Shown here: in pieces, positions 1-5,147 of the stretch
Layout: each line of letters begins with the position of its first letter
Position numbering within the stretch: the stretch's first letter is position 1
NCBI GenBank assembly: GCA_900770205.1
Contig: CAAGJV010000184.1
Coordinates: 1-5,147 of the forward strand
From: Desulfovibrionaceae bacterium
GTDB taxonomy: Bacteria; Desulfobacterota; Desulfovibrionia; Desulfovibrionales; Desulfovibrionaceae
DNA length: 5,147 nt
Reading direction: 5' to 3'
Made by a program: the position numbers and the translations under genes
The notes under the pieces: model-generated
The model's database searches: none
What the model was told of the DNA's origin: nothing
Seen by the model: the letters and a program-made list of their open reading frames with translations, nothing else

Positions 1-19
1 AGACTTGACGGAAAGGAGG

Positions 20-46
20 AAGGCCCTGCATGGTGCGGGGCCTTTT
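20..46 (+). terminator. Intrinsic terminator hairpin at the left edge
   Basis: Positions 20-30 pair with 34-44 to form an 11-bp stem (one G.T pair) around a 3-base loop. A short T run (43-46) follows on the + strand. The T run points to a rightward gene ending before or at the window edge. On the minus strand the hairpin lies only 5 bases past the stop of the regulator at 50-964, but it is followed by a mixed C/T tract rather than a clean T run, so it would be weaker in that direction. It may work for both convergent genes. Confidence 0.55.
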
Positions 47-49
47 CTG

Positions 50-964
50 CTACAGGACGAATATCTGCCGCTGGAGCTTGTCCCTATAGGGCGGAACGCC
101 AAAAAGCCTTTTATATTCGCGGTTGAACTGGGTATCGCTTTCGTATCCGACAAGCAGGGAAACATGGGATGCCTTCTGGTTTTCCAGCACCATCAGTCGC
201 TGGGCTTCATGCAGCCTCAGCTGATTATGAAACTGCAGAGGGCTGAGTCCGGTTATTTCCTTGAAATACCTATGGAATGTTGAAGATGACATGTTCGCCT
301 TTTGTGCCAGTTCTTCTACCTGGAGAGGGCTTTTATAGTTGTTTTTCAGCCATGAAATGGTCTGCGCTATCCTGTTGCTTTTGGTTCCCATCGTGTTGAG
401 CTTGCGAAGATTTTCCCCCTGGGGGCCGACAAGAAGAAGATAATGGATTTCCTGGATGACCAGCGGTGCACGGATACGGATCTGCTCCGGTTTGTCCAGA
501 AGTTCCACCAGATGCAAAAAGCAGTTCAGCAAATCGGCATCAAGATTGCCTATGGAAAGGGCGCTGCAGCCTTCGTATCTGTTTTCAGAAAATGGCTGCA
601 TCTTCATTGTCAGGCGGGAAATAATCTGACTGTCTAGGTCAAGAATGACGGCCAGGAACGGCTTTTCCTCGCTGGGGTGGAGGATATAGAAAGAGCTTGG
701 AAGGTCAACGCCAGATAGGCAGAACTGCCCTTCCTTATAGCAGTATTCCTTCTCTCCGATAAAAGCACACTTTTCCCCCTGAATAATTGCCGCCACGGAG
801 GGAGTGCCGAAACAGTTATCCGCCTTGTTGATTTCCTGGCGACGTGACAGCGTCAGCCCCTTGATGGCGGTGGCCTGCTTCCCCGGTGTGGGAAGATGCC
901 GCAGGATATGTTTCTTCAGTTCTTCATTAATCCGCCTGAGTTCATTATCAACGTAGTAAGTCAT
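50..964 (-). CDS. AraC-family transcriptional regulator, AraC_N (YqhC-type)
   Basis: A 304-residue cytoplasmic DNA-binding regulator. Residues about 20-190 match the AraC_N-type effector domain. Residues about 200-298 are the AraC C-terminal domain with two helix-turn-helix units: HTH1 around LQVEEL...SSSTFHRYFKE (214-235) and HTH2 around ASHVSLLVGYESDTQFNREYKR (265-286), ending in the usual LFGxxPxxYR-like tail. The start at 964 is preferred over the in-frame ATG at 988. It has AGGAGG four bases upstream, and the resulting protein aligns without gaps from residue 1 with the paralogue at 3303-4214. The upstream choice would translate through this ribosome binding site. The gene is divergent from the exported-protein operon starting at 1178, the usual place for a regulator that controls its neighbour. 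The E. coli relative YqhC activates yqhD-dkgA in response to reactive aldehydes; whether this protein senses the same signals is unknown. Family call is secure, target and inducer are inferred. Confidence 0.93.
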   Translation of the reverse strand: MTYYVDNELRRINEELKKHILRHLPTPGKQATAIKGLTLSRRQEINKADNCFGTPSVAAIIQGEKCAFIGEKEYCYKEGQFCLSGVDLPSSFYILHPSEEKPFLAVILDLDSQIISRLTMKMQPFSENRYEGCSALSIGNLDADLLNCFLHLVELLDKPEQIRIRAPLVIQEIHYLLLVGPQGENLRKLNTMGTKSNRIAQTISWLKNNYKSPLQVEELAQKANMSSSTFHRYFKEITGLSPLQFHNQLRLHEAQRLMVLENQKASHVSLLVGYESDTQFNREYKRLFGVPPYRDKLQRQIFVL

Positions 965-968
965 TCTG

Positions 969-974
969 CCTCCT
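969..974 (-). promoter_or_regulatory. Ribosome binding site that fixes the start at 964
   Basis: The minus strand reads AGGAGG, a full Shine-Dalgarno match, four bases before the ATG at 964. It decides between this start and the in-frame ATG 24 bases upstream at 988, which has no comparable site. Confidence 0.8.
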
Positions 975-1007
975 GTGCGAACAGACAAACGGTATTTCTT
1001 GTTTTGA

Positions 1008-1020
1008 ATGATCTATCATA
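1008..1020 (-). promoter_or_regulatory. Palindrome overlapping a candidate -10 box of the leftward regulator
   Basis: Positions 1008-1019 form a perfect inverted repeat, ATGAT-CT-ATCAT. On the minus strand, 1020-1015 reads TATGAT, a one-mismatch -10 hexamer about 50 bases upstream of the regulator start at 964. I see no good -35 hexamer at 16-18 bp spacing. The overlap would suit an operator that blocks or modulates transcription of the regulator, but both elements are short and the call is tentative. Confidence 0.35.
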
Positions 1021-1044
1021 GTTTTTTTCTCCAGAAAGCCCTCT

Positions 1045-1070
1045 GGCAAATTTAGGCAATAAATTGCAAA
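1045..1070 (+). repeat. Three direct repeats in 10-bp phase, candidate AraC-type operator
   Basis: GGCAAA (1045-1050), GGCAAT (1055-1060) and TGCAAA (1065-1070) share the core GCAA and start exactly 10 bp apart, so all three face the same side of the helix. AraC-family proteins place two helix-turn-helix units in successive major grooves about one turn apart and commonly bind direct repeats. The position between two divergent starts (964 and 1178) suits an operator acting on both. No convincing sigma-70 -35/-10 pair lies between these repeats and 1178; a weak TACATT at 1103-1108 has a poor -35 partner, as would be expected of an activator-dependent promoter. Binding is inferred, the repeat is seen. 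Confidence 0.45.
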
Positions 1071-1167
1071 AAACATATCTGTTTTCTCTCCCTTTTCCGC
1101 CGTACATTTCTTTCATCAGATACCCGTGCATGACTGCTTATCAGCAAAAATATTTCCTTATTATTCT

Positions 1168-1172
1168 GGAGG
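1168..1172 (+). promoter_or_regulatory. Ribosome binding site that fixes the start at 1178
   Basis: GGAGG, within a longer GGAGGGGG run, lies five bases before the ATG at 1178. The reading frame stays open upstream to a TTG at 1064 and an ATG at 1130, but neither has a Shine-Dalgarno sequence. Only the 1178 start places a Sec signal peptide at the N terminus. Confidence 0.8.
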
Positions 1173-1177
1173 GGGTG

Positions 1178-2062
1178 ATGAAAATTTCATGGATCATACG
1201 CCATGCGTTTTTCCTGTTTTGGGCGCTGGCAATTTTTTCACTGACATCACATGCAGAGCCGGTATGTGCGGCAGAAGCAGAACGAATCAACGGAGCAGAA
1301 GTTATGGACAGAATTCAGGCGGCAGAAAAGAACAAGCAGAAGTTTCTCGGCGATTTTCAATCTTCTTTGTCAAAAACGGATGCCGACCTTATTGCCATGA
1401 AGGAACGACTTCTCTATGGCGAAATCGCCGGACGGGGAACATTGGACGAGCATCAGAGAATGCTCATCACCCTGGTTGTACTTACAGCAGGGCAGACTCT
1501 TGAAGAGATGAAGACCCAGACCGAAGCGGCGATTCGTGTTGGACTCAGCCCGGTGGCAATCAAGGAGGCTTTGTATCAGTGTGCGCCGTACATAGGGTTT
1601 CCGAAAACGGAAAGCGCACTTCGGCTGGTCAACGAAGTTTTTTCTGAAAAGGGGATCTCTCTGCCCGTAGAAAGCCAGGGAACAGTAACGGAGGAAAATC
1701 GTTTTCGAGAGGGACTCTCTGCCCAGAAGACTATTTTTGGAGATTCCATTGACAAAATGCACGAATCCTGCCCGGAAGGGCAGAAAGATATCCTGGTGAA
1801 CTACCTCTCTGCCTTTTGCTTTGGAGATTTCTATACTCGTAACAGCCTTGATTTGAAAACCCGTGAACTTTTAACCTTTTCCATTGTCAGTGCGTTAGGT
1901 GGGTGTGAAGCGCAGGTTAAAGCTCATGTGCAGGGCAACGCGAATATGGGTAACACCAAGCAGAATCTTATCGATGCTCTTGCTCAAATGCTGCCGTATA
2001 TCGGTTTTCCACGAACATTGAATGCGTTGGGGTGTGTTAACGCTGTTATGAAAGAGCTTTGA
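1178..2062 (+). CDS. Exported two-domain carboxymuconolactone-decarboxylase-like protein
   Basis: A 294-residue protein with a Sec signal peptide: a short charged start, a hydrophobic stretch at about residues 10-23, and likely cleavage after SHA26 or VCA31. The Cys at 30 does not sit in a lipobox. Two carboxymuconolactone-decarboxylase (CMD/AhpD-like) domains follow, at about 68-157 and 204-292. Each ends in a matching segment: PYIGFPKTESAL at 137-148 and PYIGFPRTLNAL at 273-284. Domain 2 keeps the family pattern R229-E230, then C243 and H250. The seven-residue Cys-to-His spacing equals that of AhpD, but the second Cys of the AhpD CxxC is Gln246. Domain 1 has neither Cys nor His at the matching place (around 106-115). 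The protein is therefore not a normal CxxC disulfide reductase, and true decarboxylase activity is not implied by the name. It is the first gene of a three-gene unit; the next start is 26 bases past its stop. Fold call is secure, reaction is unknown. Confidence 0.88.
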   Translation: MKISWIIRHAFFLFWALAIFSLTSHAEPVCAAEAERINGAEVMDRIQAAEKNKQKFLGDFQSSLSKTDADLIAMKERLLYGEIAGRGTLDEHQRMLITLVVLTAGQTLEEMKTQTEAAIRVGLSPVAIKEALYQCAPYIGFPKTESALRLVNEVFSEKGISLPVESQGTVTEENRFREGLSAQKTIFGDSIDKMHESCPEGQKDILVNYLSAFCFGDFYTRNSLDLKTRELLTFSIVSALGGCEAQVKAHVQGNANMGNTKQNLIDALAQMLPYIGFPRTLNALGCVNAVMKEL

Positions 2063-2088
2063 TTTTTGTGTATTTAGGGGAGAACAGC

Positions 2089-2571
2089 ATGAAAAATAAA
2101 TTGAGCCTGTTTATCGCAATATTGGTGAGCTTCGGCTTTTCAGTGTTTATCTGGCATGCTGCGGCCTTTGCCCAGAATACGCCTGAAACTGCAGGAACAG
2201 TTGCGAAGGAAAAGGAAGTAACGGTACGATTTTCTTTTGGAAACAATAATGCCGTGGTGATTATGGAAAACAATGCTGCCAGCCTGGATTTTCTTTCACT
2301 GCTTCCGCTGACTCTTGATTTTGAAGACTATAACGGCACGGAAAAAATCAGCTATCTGCCCAGAAAGCTGAATATTCACGATGCCCCGTTGCGCTGCAAG
2401 CCCTCTGCTGGCACGGTTGCCTATTATGAACCATGGGGAAATCTGGCTGTTTTCTATCATGATTTCAGGGAGTCCAACGGGCTTGTTCCTCTAGGGCAGA
2501 TAGTATCTGGTTTGGAAAAGCTGTCTTCCATGCGTGGAGATTTTTCCATGCGTATAGAGAAAGTGGAATGA
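2089..2571 (+). CDS. Exported cyclophilin-like-fold protein
   Basis: A 160-residue protein with a clear Sec signal peptide: KNK at the start, a hydrophobic core at about 5-22, and AFA28 before the likely cleavage. The mature part, about residues 43-158, resembles the small bacterial cyclophilin-like domain family. It has an opening beta strand VTVRF, the segment LLPLTLDFEDYNGTEKISYLP (71-91), a middle AGTVAYYEPWGNLAVFYHDF region (107-126), and a closing LGQI...F.MRIEKV strand. These proteins share the cyclophilin barrel, but prolyl isomerase activity should not be assumed. The start at 2089 has AGGGGA at 2076-2081, seven bases upstream, and gives the signal peptide at residue 1; an in-frame ATG at 2059 overlaps the previous stop and lacks such a site. 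The spacing to both neighbours (26 and 48 bases) indicates cotranscription. Partner and ligand are unknown. Confidence 0.85.
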   Translation: MKNKLSLFIAILVSFGFSVFIWHAAAFAQNTPETAGTVAKEKEVTVRFSFGNNNAVVIMENNAASLDFLSLLPLTLDFEDYNGTEKISYLPRKLNIHDAPLRCKPSAGTVAYYEPWGNLAVFYHDFRESNGLVPLGQIVSGLEKLSSMRGDFSMRIEKVE

Positions 2572-2619
2572 TTCGCCTCCATCAGAAAGGTAAGAGCATG
2601 TTATACAAGGAGTAATGGC

Positions 2620-3237
2620 ATGGTTCAGAAAAGCCCAGTTTCCTGTCTGATTACCAGAAGGAATTTTTTGAAGTATGCGGCCATTGGGGCAATCGTTATT
2701 AATGAAGCTGAAATTTTTCATCTCTCTTCTGCGTGGGCTGCTGTGCCCAAAGGAGACACTATGCTGATTGTTTATTTTTCACACTCTGGAAATACCCGCA
2801 ATGTTGCGGAACAGATTCGTGGGAGAACAGGCGCAGACATGATTGAGCTAAAAACCGTTGCTCCCTATCCCAGAGACTATAATACTGTGGTAGATCAGGC
2901 TCAGCGTGAACAGCAAACCAATGCCAGGCCACAGATTGTCACGGAAATTCCGAATCTGGCAAAGTACGATACCATTTTTCTTGGATTCCCCAACTGGTGG
3001 GGAACGCTTCCCATGCCTTTTTTCACGCTGCTGGAAAAATACGATGTCGGCAGCAGGACTATTGTTCCCTTCTGTACTCATGAGGGCAGCCGTTTTGGGA
3101 GAAGCGAACAGGATATCCGGCGTCTGTGCCCGCAGGCACGCATACTTGAAGGGTTTGAAGTCCGCGGTTCACGAGCCGTCGGAGCGCAGAGAAACGTTGA
3201 TGCCTGGCTGCTCAAGATAGGTCTTCTGACAGAATAG
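2620..3237 (+). CDS. Tat-exported flavodoxin-family protein
   Basis: A 205-residue FMN-binding electron-transfer type protein. Residues 12-18, TRRNFLK, are a twin-arginine motif. A short apolar stretch (about 19-27) follows, with likely cleavage after AWA40. Tat export fits a protein that folds around a cofactor before transport. The flavodoxin domain starts at Met48: beta strand LIVYFS, the phosphate-binding loop SHSGNTRNVA (54-63), the flavin loop GFPNWWGTLPMPF (122-134), and a second loop FCTHEGSRFGRS (151-162), in the style of the flavodoxin_4 group. AAGGAG at 2607-2612 lies seven bases before the ATG at 2620; an ATG at 2615 is out of frame and closes quickly. It is the last gene of the three-gene unit and is followed by a terminator. 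A second strong ribosome binding site precedes the codon for Met48, so a 158-residue cytoplasmic form is possible. The redox partner is unknown; the CMD-like and cyclophilin-like neighbours are candidates. Confidence 0.92.
   Translation: MVQKSPVSCLITRRNFLKYAAIGAIVINEAEIFHLSSAWAAVPKGDTMLIVYFSHSGNTRNVAEQIRGRTGADMIELKTVAPYPRDYNTVVDQAQREQQTNARPQIVTEIPNLAKYDTIFLGFPNWWGTLPMPFFTLLEKYDVGSRTIVPFCTHEGSRFGRSEQDIRRLCPQARILEGFEVRGSRAVGAQRNVDAWLLKIGLLTE
2749..2755 (+). promoter_or_regulatory. Internal Shine-Dalgarno before the flavodoxin domain
   Basis: AAAGGAG lies five bases before an in-frame ATG at 2761, which encodes Met48, the first residue of the flavodoxin fold. It matches the 16S tail as well as the site of the full-length start. 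Translation from it would give a signal-less protein of 158 residues. The sequence also encodes PKGDTM of the long form, so use of this start is unproven. Confidence 0.5.
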
Positions 3238-3257
3238 CTCCGAGAGCCTATACCTTT

Positions 3258-3290
3258 AAGCCTGCTGGAAGAGTTTCCGGCAGGCTTTTT
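3258..3290 (+). terminator. Strong intrinsic terminator of the exported-protein operon
   Basis: Positions 3258-3270 pair with 3275-3287 in a 13-bp stem with a single G.T pair and the loop GAGT. A T run (3286-3290) follows on the + strand. It starts 20 bases after the flavodoxin stop. On the minus strand there is no T run after the stem, so it is weaker for the convergent regulator that ends at 3303. Confidence 0.9.
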
Positions 3291-3302
3291 GTATCGCAGG
3301 CG

Positions 3303-4214
3303 CTATGCCGTAGATTTCCTTCTGTTGATATCCCGGAACGGAGAATCACCGAACATGCGTTTGTATTCACGGTTGAACTGTGTTACGCTTTCATAGCCTA
3401 CGGCCATGGCCGCGCTGGATGCGCGTTCATTTTCCATGAGCATCAGGCGCTGGGCTTCATACAAGCGCAGCTGCTTATGGTACTGCAGCGGGCTGAAGCC
3501 CGTAACACTTTTGAAATGCCGGTGCAGGCTGGATACCGACATATTGAGCAGCCTGGCCAGATCATCCATGCGCAGAGGCGTGGCAATGTTCTGCTTCATG
3601 AGCGCAATGGCCTGAATGATCTGGTTGTTCTGCGAACCGTTCGCATACAGGTCTTGCAGGGTTCCTCCCTGTGGGCTGATAAGAAGCAGATAGTGAAGCT
3701 CTCGCATGATGATAGGCGCACGGATGGCGATTTGATCTGGTTTGTCCAGAAGCTGTACAAGGCGAAGAAGCGTTTCCAGAAAATCCAGTTCCGCATCGGC
3801 AACGGAGATGCCGTATCCCCCCATAAAGGAAGGCCTTTGCTCCGGCTCCATTTCCATGACAAGATCACTCAAAATCTGTCTGTCCAGGTAAAAGAAAAGG
3901 GAAAGGAAGGGATATTCCGGCGTAGGATCAATAAAAGAGGACGTGCTCGGCATATCTACCCCGGAGACAAGACACTGATTTTCGTGAATATAAATCTCCT
4001 GCGTGCCTACGGTGGAGTGCTTGCTTCCCTGGATGACGACAGCCGCCAGCGGTTTTTCAAAACAGCGTTCCGAACAGTTTACGGACTCACGGCGAACCAG
4101 AGTCAGCCCCTGGATGGCAGAAGGGCAGATAGCCGGGGCCTTTATATGCCGCAGCAAAAGCTCTTTCAGCTTTTTATTGATTTCTTTTATTTTTTCCTGT
4201 CCATCATCGTTCAT
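3303..4214 (-). CDS. AraC-family transcriptional regulator, AraC_N (YqhC-type), second copy
   Basis: A 303-residue regulator with the same architecture as the one at 50-964: an AraC_N-type effector domain in the first ~190 residues and the AraC DNA-binding domain at about 200-298. The two proteins align end to end without a gap, at about 46% identity by hand count. Identity is highest in the DNA-binding half, where the second recognition region SVTQFNREYKR differs from SDTQFNREYKR by one residue. The first recognition helix (SVSSLHRHFKS against SSSTFHRYFKE) has diverged more, and the effector half most. The ATG at 4214 has AAGAGG eight bases upstream (4223-4228). It is convergent with the flavodoxin gene and lies 174 bases downstream of the hydrolase gene on the same strand. 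It could control the three-gene unit together with the first regulator, or the hydrolase region. Inducer is unknown. Confidence 0.93.
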   Translation of the reverse strand: MNDDGQEKIKEINKKLKELLLRHIKAPAICPSAIQGLTLVRRESVNCSERCFEKPLAAVVIQGSKHSTVGTQEIYIHENQCLVSGVDMPSTSSFIDPTPEYPFLSLFFYLDRQILSDLVMEMEPEQRPSFMGGYGISVADAELDFLETLLRLVQLLDKPDQIAIRAPIIMRELHYLLLISPQGGTLQDLYANGSQNNQIIQAIALMKQNIATPLRMDDLARLLNMSVSSLHRHFKSVTGFSPLQYHKQLRLYEAQRLMLMENERASSAAMAVGYESVTQFNREYKRMFGDSPFRDINRRKSTA

Positions 4215-4388
4215 GCGCCAAGCCTCTTATAGGACGAGGGTAACTTTTCCTGCTTGATGGAGACAGTTTTTTCTAGCGTACTTTTTTTTCTTTGAATACC
4301 CCCGATGTGGAGCTTATTAAATTTTTTTATTCTCTCTTTGTTCTGTAGGAAAATATCCTGCAGATATATTTTTGTAAGTACAAATCCG
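4215..4388 (-). other. A+T-rich gap upstream of the second regulator
   Basis: This stretch separates the hydrolase stop from the start of the second regulator, both leftward. It is much richer in A+T than the genes around it and holds homopolymer runs, including eight T at about 4282-4289. This is the expected place for the regulator promoter, but I find no convincing -35/-10 pair, no clear terminator for the hydrolase gene, and no copy of the GCAA repeats seen at 1045-1070. I see no credible small gene. Confidence 0.4.
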
Positions 4389-5147
4389 TTATCCAAGCTG
4401 TTCCCACCAATGGGAAAAATCGGGAATATGATCTGCCAAATTTACTGGTTCACCTATCATAGGAGTAATCAGATGATAGGTTTTATGCTGACTTGCGGCA
4501 ACAATACGTTTGAAAGGTTCATCCCACGGGTGATAAGCCAGTGCGAATTTACCAATATGGGAGGGAAGGAGATATCTGGCTCCAAGATCTTCTGCTGCCG
4601 TAGCCGTTTCCTCCGGCGTCATATGGATATAGCGCCAACGCTCGTTATATTGCCCGCAGTCTAAGAGAGCGAGGTCAACGCTTCCGAAACGTTTTCCCAA
4701 TTCAGCAAAATGAGGTCCATACCCGCTGTCTCCGCTGAAAAATATTTTTCTTGAGGGGGATTCCAGCAGAAATCCAGCCCATAAGGTTTTATTTCGGATC
4801 AGAGATCGCCCGGAATAATGGCTCGCGGTCGTCACATGGATATGTACGCCTGTATCCAGAGTCAGGGTGTCGCCCCAGTCGGCTTCATGAATGATATTTT
4901 CTGGAATTCCCCAGCGCCGGAAGTGCGCTCCGGTACCAAGTCCGCAGAGAATATTCTTGATTTTTGAACTGAGCCCCATAACGGTGGGGTAGTCCAGGTG
5001 ATCCCAGTGATCATGAGAAATCAGCAGGCAGTCGATATCTGGCATATTGTGAACGGAATATGGCGTGGTTCCGGCAAAGGCCTGTGTGCTGAATGATACC
5101 GGCGAGGCGTAGGGGCTGAATACCGGGTCAATAAGTATGCGGATTCC
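4389..5147 (-). CDS. Metallo-beta-lactamase-fold hydrolase, UlaG/NAPE-PLD-like (partial, 5' end outside window)
   Basis: The frame stays open to the window edge, so the N terminus is missing and 252 residues are visible. The ATG at 5045 is not the start: the 34 codons before it continue the family sequence, including LIDPVFSPYASP (visible residues 5-16). Metal ligands are complete: HDHWDH at 45-50 (the HxHxDH motif), His110 in ASHYSGR, Asp140 in FFSGDSGYG, and His197 in LLPSHIGKFAL. The segments GKRFGSVDLA and the later HMTPEE, followed by a conserved His with a downstream HPWDEP, resemble the branch that contains UlaG and N-acyl-phosphatidylethanolamine phospholipase D. The protein is likely a cytoplasmic or envelope metal-dependent hydrolase; export cannot be judged because the start is missing. 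The substrate cannot be told from the sequence: UlaG acts on a lactone, NAPE-PLD on a phospholipid. It lies upstream of, and on the same strand as, the second regulator, with a 174-base gap, so they may or may not share a transcript. Confidence 0.9.
   Translation of the reverse strand, partial: GIRILIDPVFSPYASPVSFSTQAFAGTTPYSVHNMPDIDCLLISHDHWDHLDYPTVMGLSSKIKNILCGLGTGAHFRRWGIPENIIHEADWGDTLTLDTGVHIHVTTASHYSGRSLIRNKTLWAGFLLESPSRKIFFSGDSGYGPHFAELGKRFGSVDLALLDCGQYNERWRYIHMTPEETATAAEDLGARYLLPSHIGKFALAYHPWDEPFKRIVAASQHKTYHLITPMIGEPVNLADHIPDFSHWWEQLG

Noticed and set aside
1..8. A TGA at 6-8 could be the stop of a rightward gene entering from the left.
   Set aside because: Only two codons at most would be visible. 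The terminator at 20-46 makes such a gene plausible, but nothing about it can be read.
1064..1177. N-terminal extension of the CMD-like protein from TTG 1064 or ATG 1130.
   Set aside because: Neither start has a ribosome binding site, the extension would place about 16-38 residues before the signal peptide, and GGAGG sits correctly before the ATG at 1178.
1292..1306. GGAG eight bases before an in-frame ATG at 1304, just after the signal peptide of the CMD-like protein, similar to the internal start in the flavodoxin gene.
   Set aside because: Only a four-base match, which is common by chance. The flavodoxin case has a seven-base match and optimal spacing.
111..3480. The two regulator genes as a recombining direct DNA repeat flanking the operon.
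   Set aside because: Matching DNA patches are visible (for example near 120-230 and 3370-3480), but they are broken by frequent mismatches, so no long identical tract supports active recombination.
3477..4232. A long rightward open frame opposite the second AraC regulator.
   Set aside because: It is the antisense shadow of a gene with clear family motifs, and its translation shows no recognisable domain.
4353..4367. ATATC-CTGCA-GATAT inverted repeat in the gap before the second regulator, as a terminator or operator.
   Set aside because: Arms are five A/T-rich bases, there is no T run in the direction of the hydrolase transcript, and it matches no other element in the window.

Overview
The window carries six protein-coding genes on about 5.1 kb of roughly balanced G+C DNA. 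One gene is cut by the right edge. There are no RNA genes, insertion sequences or CRISPR arrays that I can see. The host is most likely a Gram-negative bacterium, because three consecutive genes encode proteins with export signals (two Sec-type, one Tat-type) and predicted soluble mature parts, which suggests a periplasm. A gut or anaerobic proteobacterium such as a Desulfovibrionaceae member would fit this gene set, but that is inference and the taxon cannot be fixed from this sequence.

Layout from left to right: (1) A hairpin terminator at the left edge, probably serving a rightward gene outside the window. (2) A leftward AraC-family regulator with an AraC_N/YqhC-type N-terminal domain (50-964). 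(3) A divergent intergenic region (965-1177) with a palindrome and a striking set of three 10-bp-phased direct repeats. (4) A rightward three-gene unit: an exported two-domain carboxymuconolactone-decarboxylase-like protein (1178-2062), an exported cyclophilin-like-fold protein (2089-2571) and a Tat-exported flavodoxin (2620-3237). The unit is closed by a strong intrinsic terminator (3258-3290). (5) A second leftward AraC regulator (3303-4214), an ungapped paralogue of the first at about 46% identity by hand count. (6) A leftward metallo-beta-lactamase-fold hydrolase of the UlaG/NAPE-PLD-like type (4389 to beyond 5147).

The working picture is an envelope redox or detoxification module controlled by the divergent AraC regulator, through the phased repeats. 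The second, closely related regulator may act on the same or similar sites. The best studied relative, E. coli YqhC, is also divergent from its target operon and responds to reactive aldehydes. A similar inducer here is a guess by analogy. The most notable detail is a strong second ribosome binding site and ATG exactly at the start of the flavodoxin domain, just after the Tat signal. It could yield a cytoplasmic form of the same flavodoxin.
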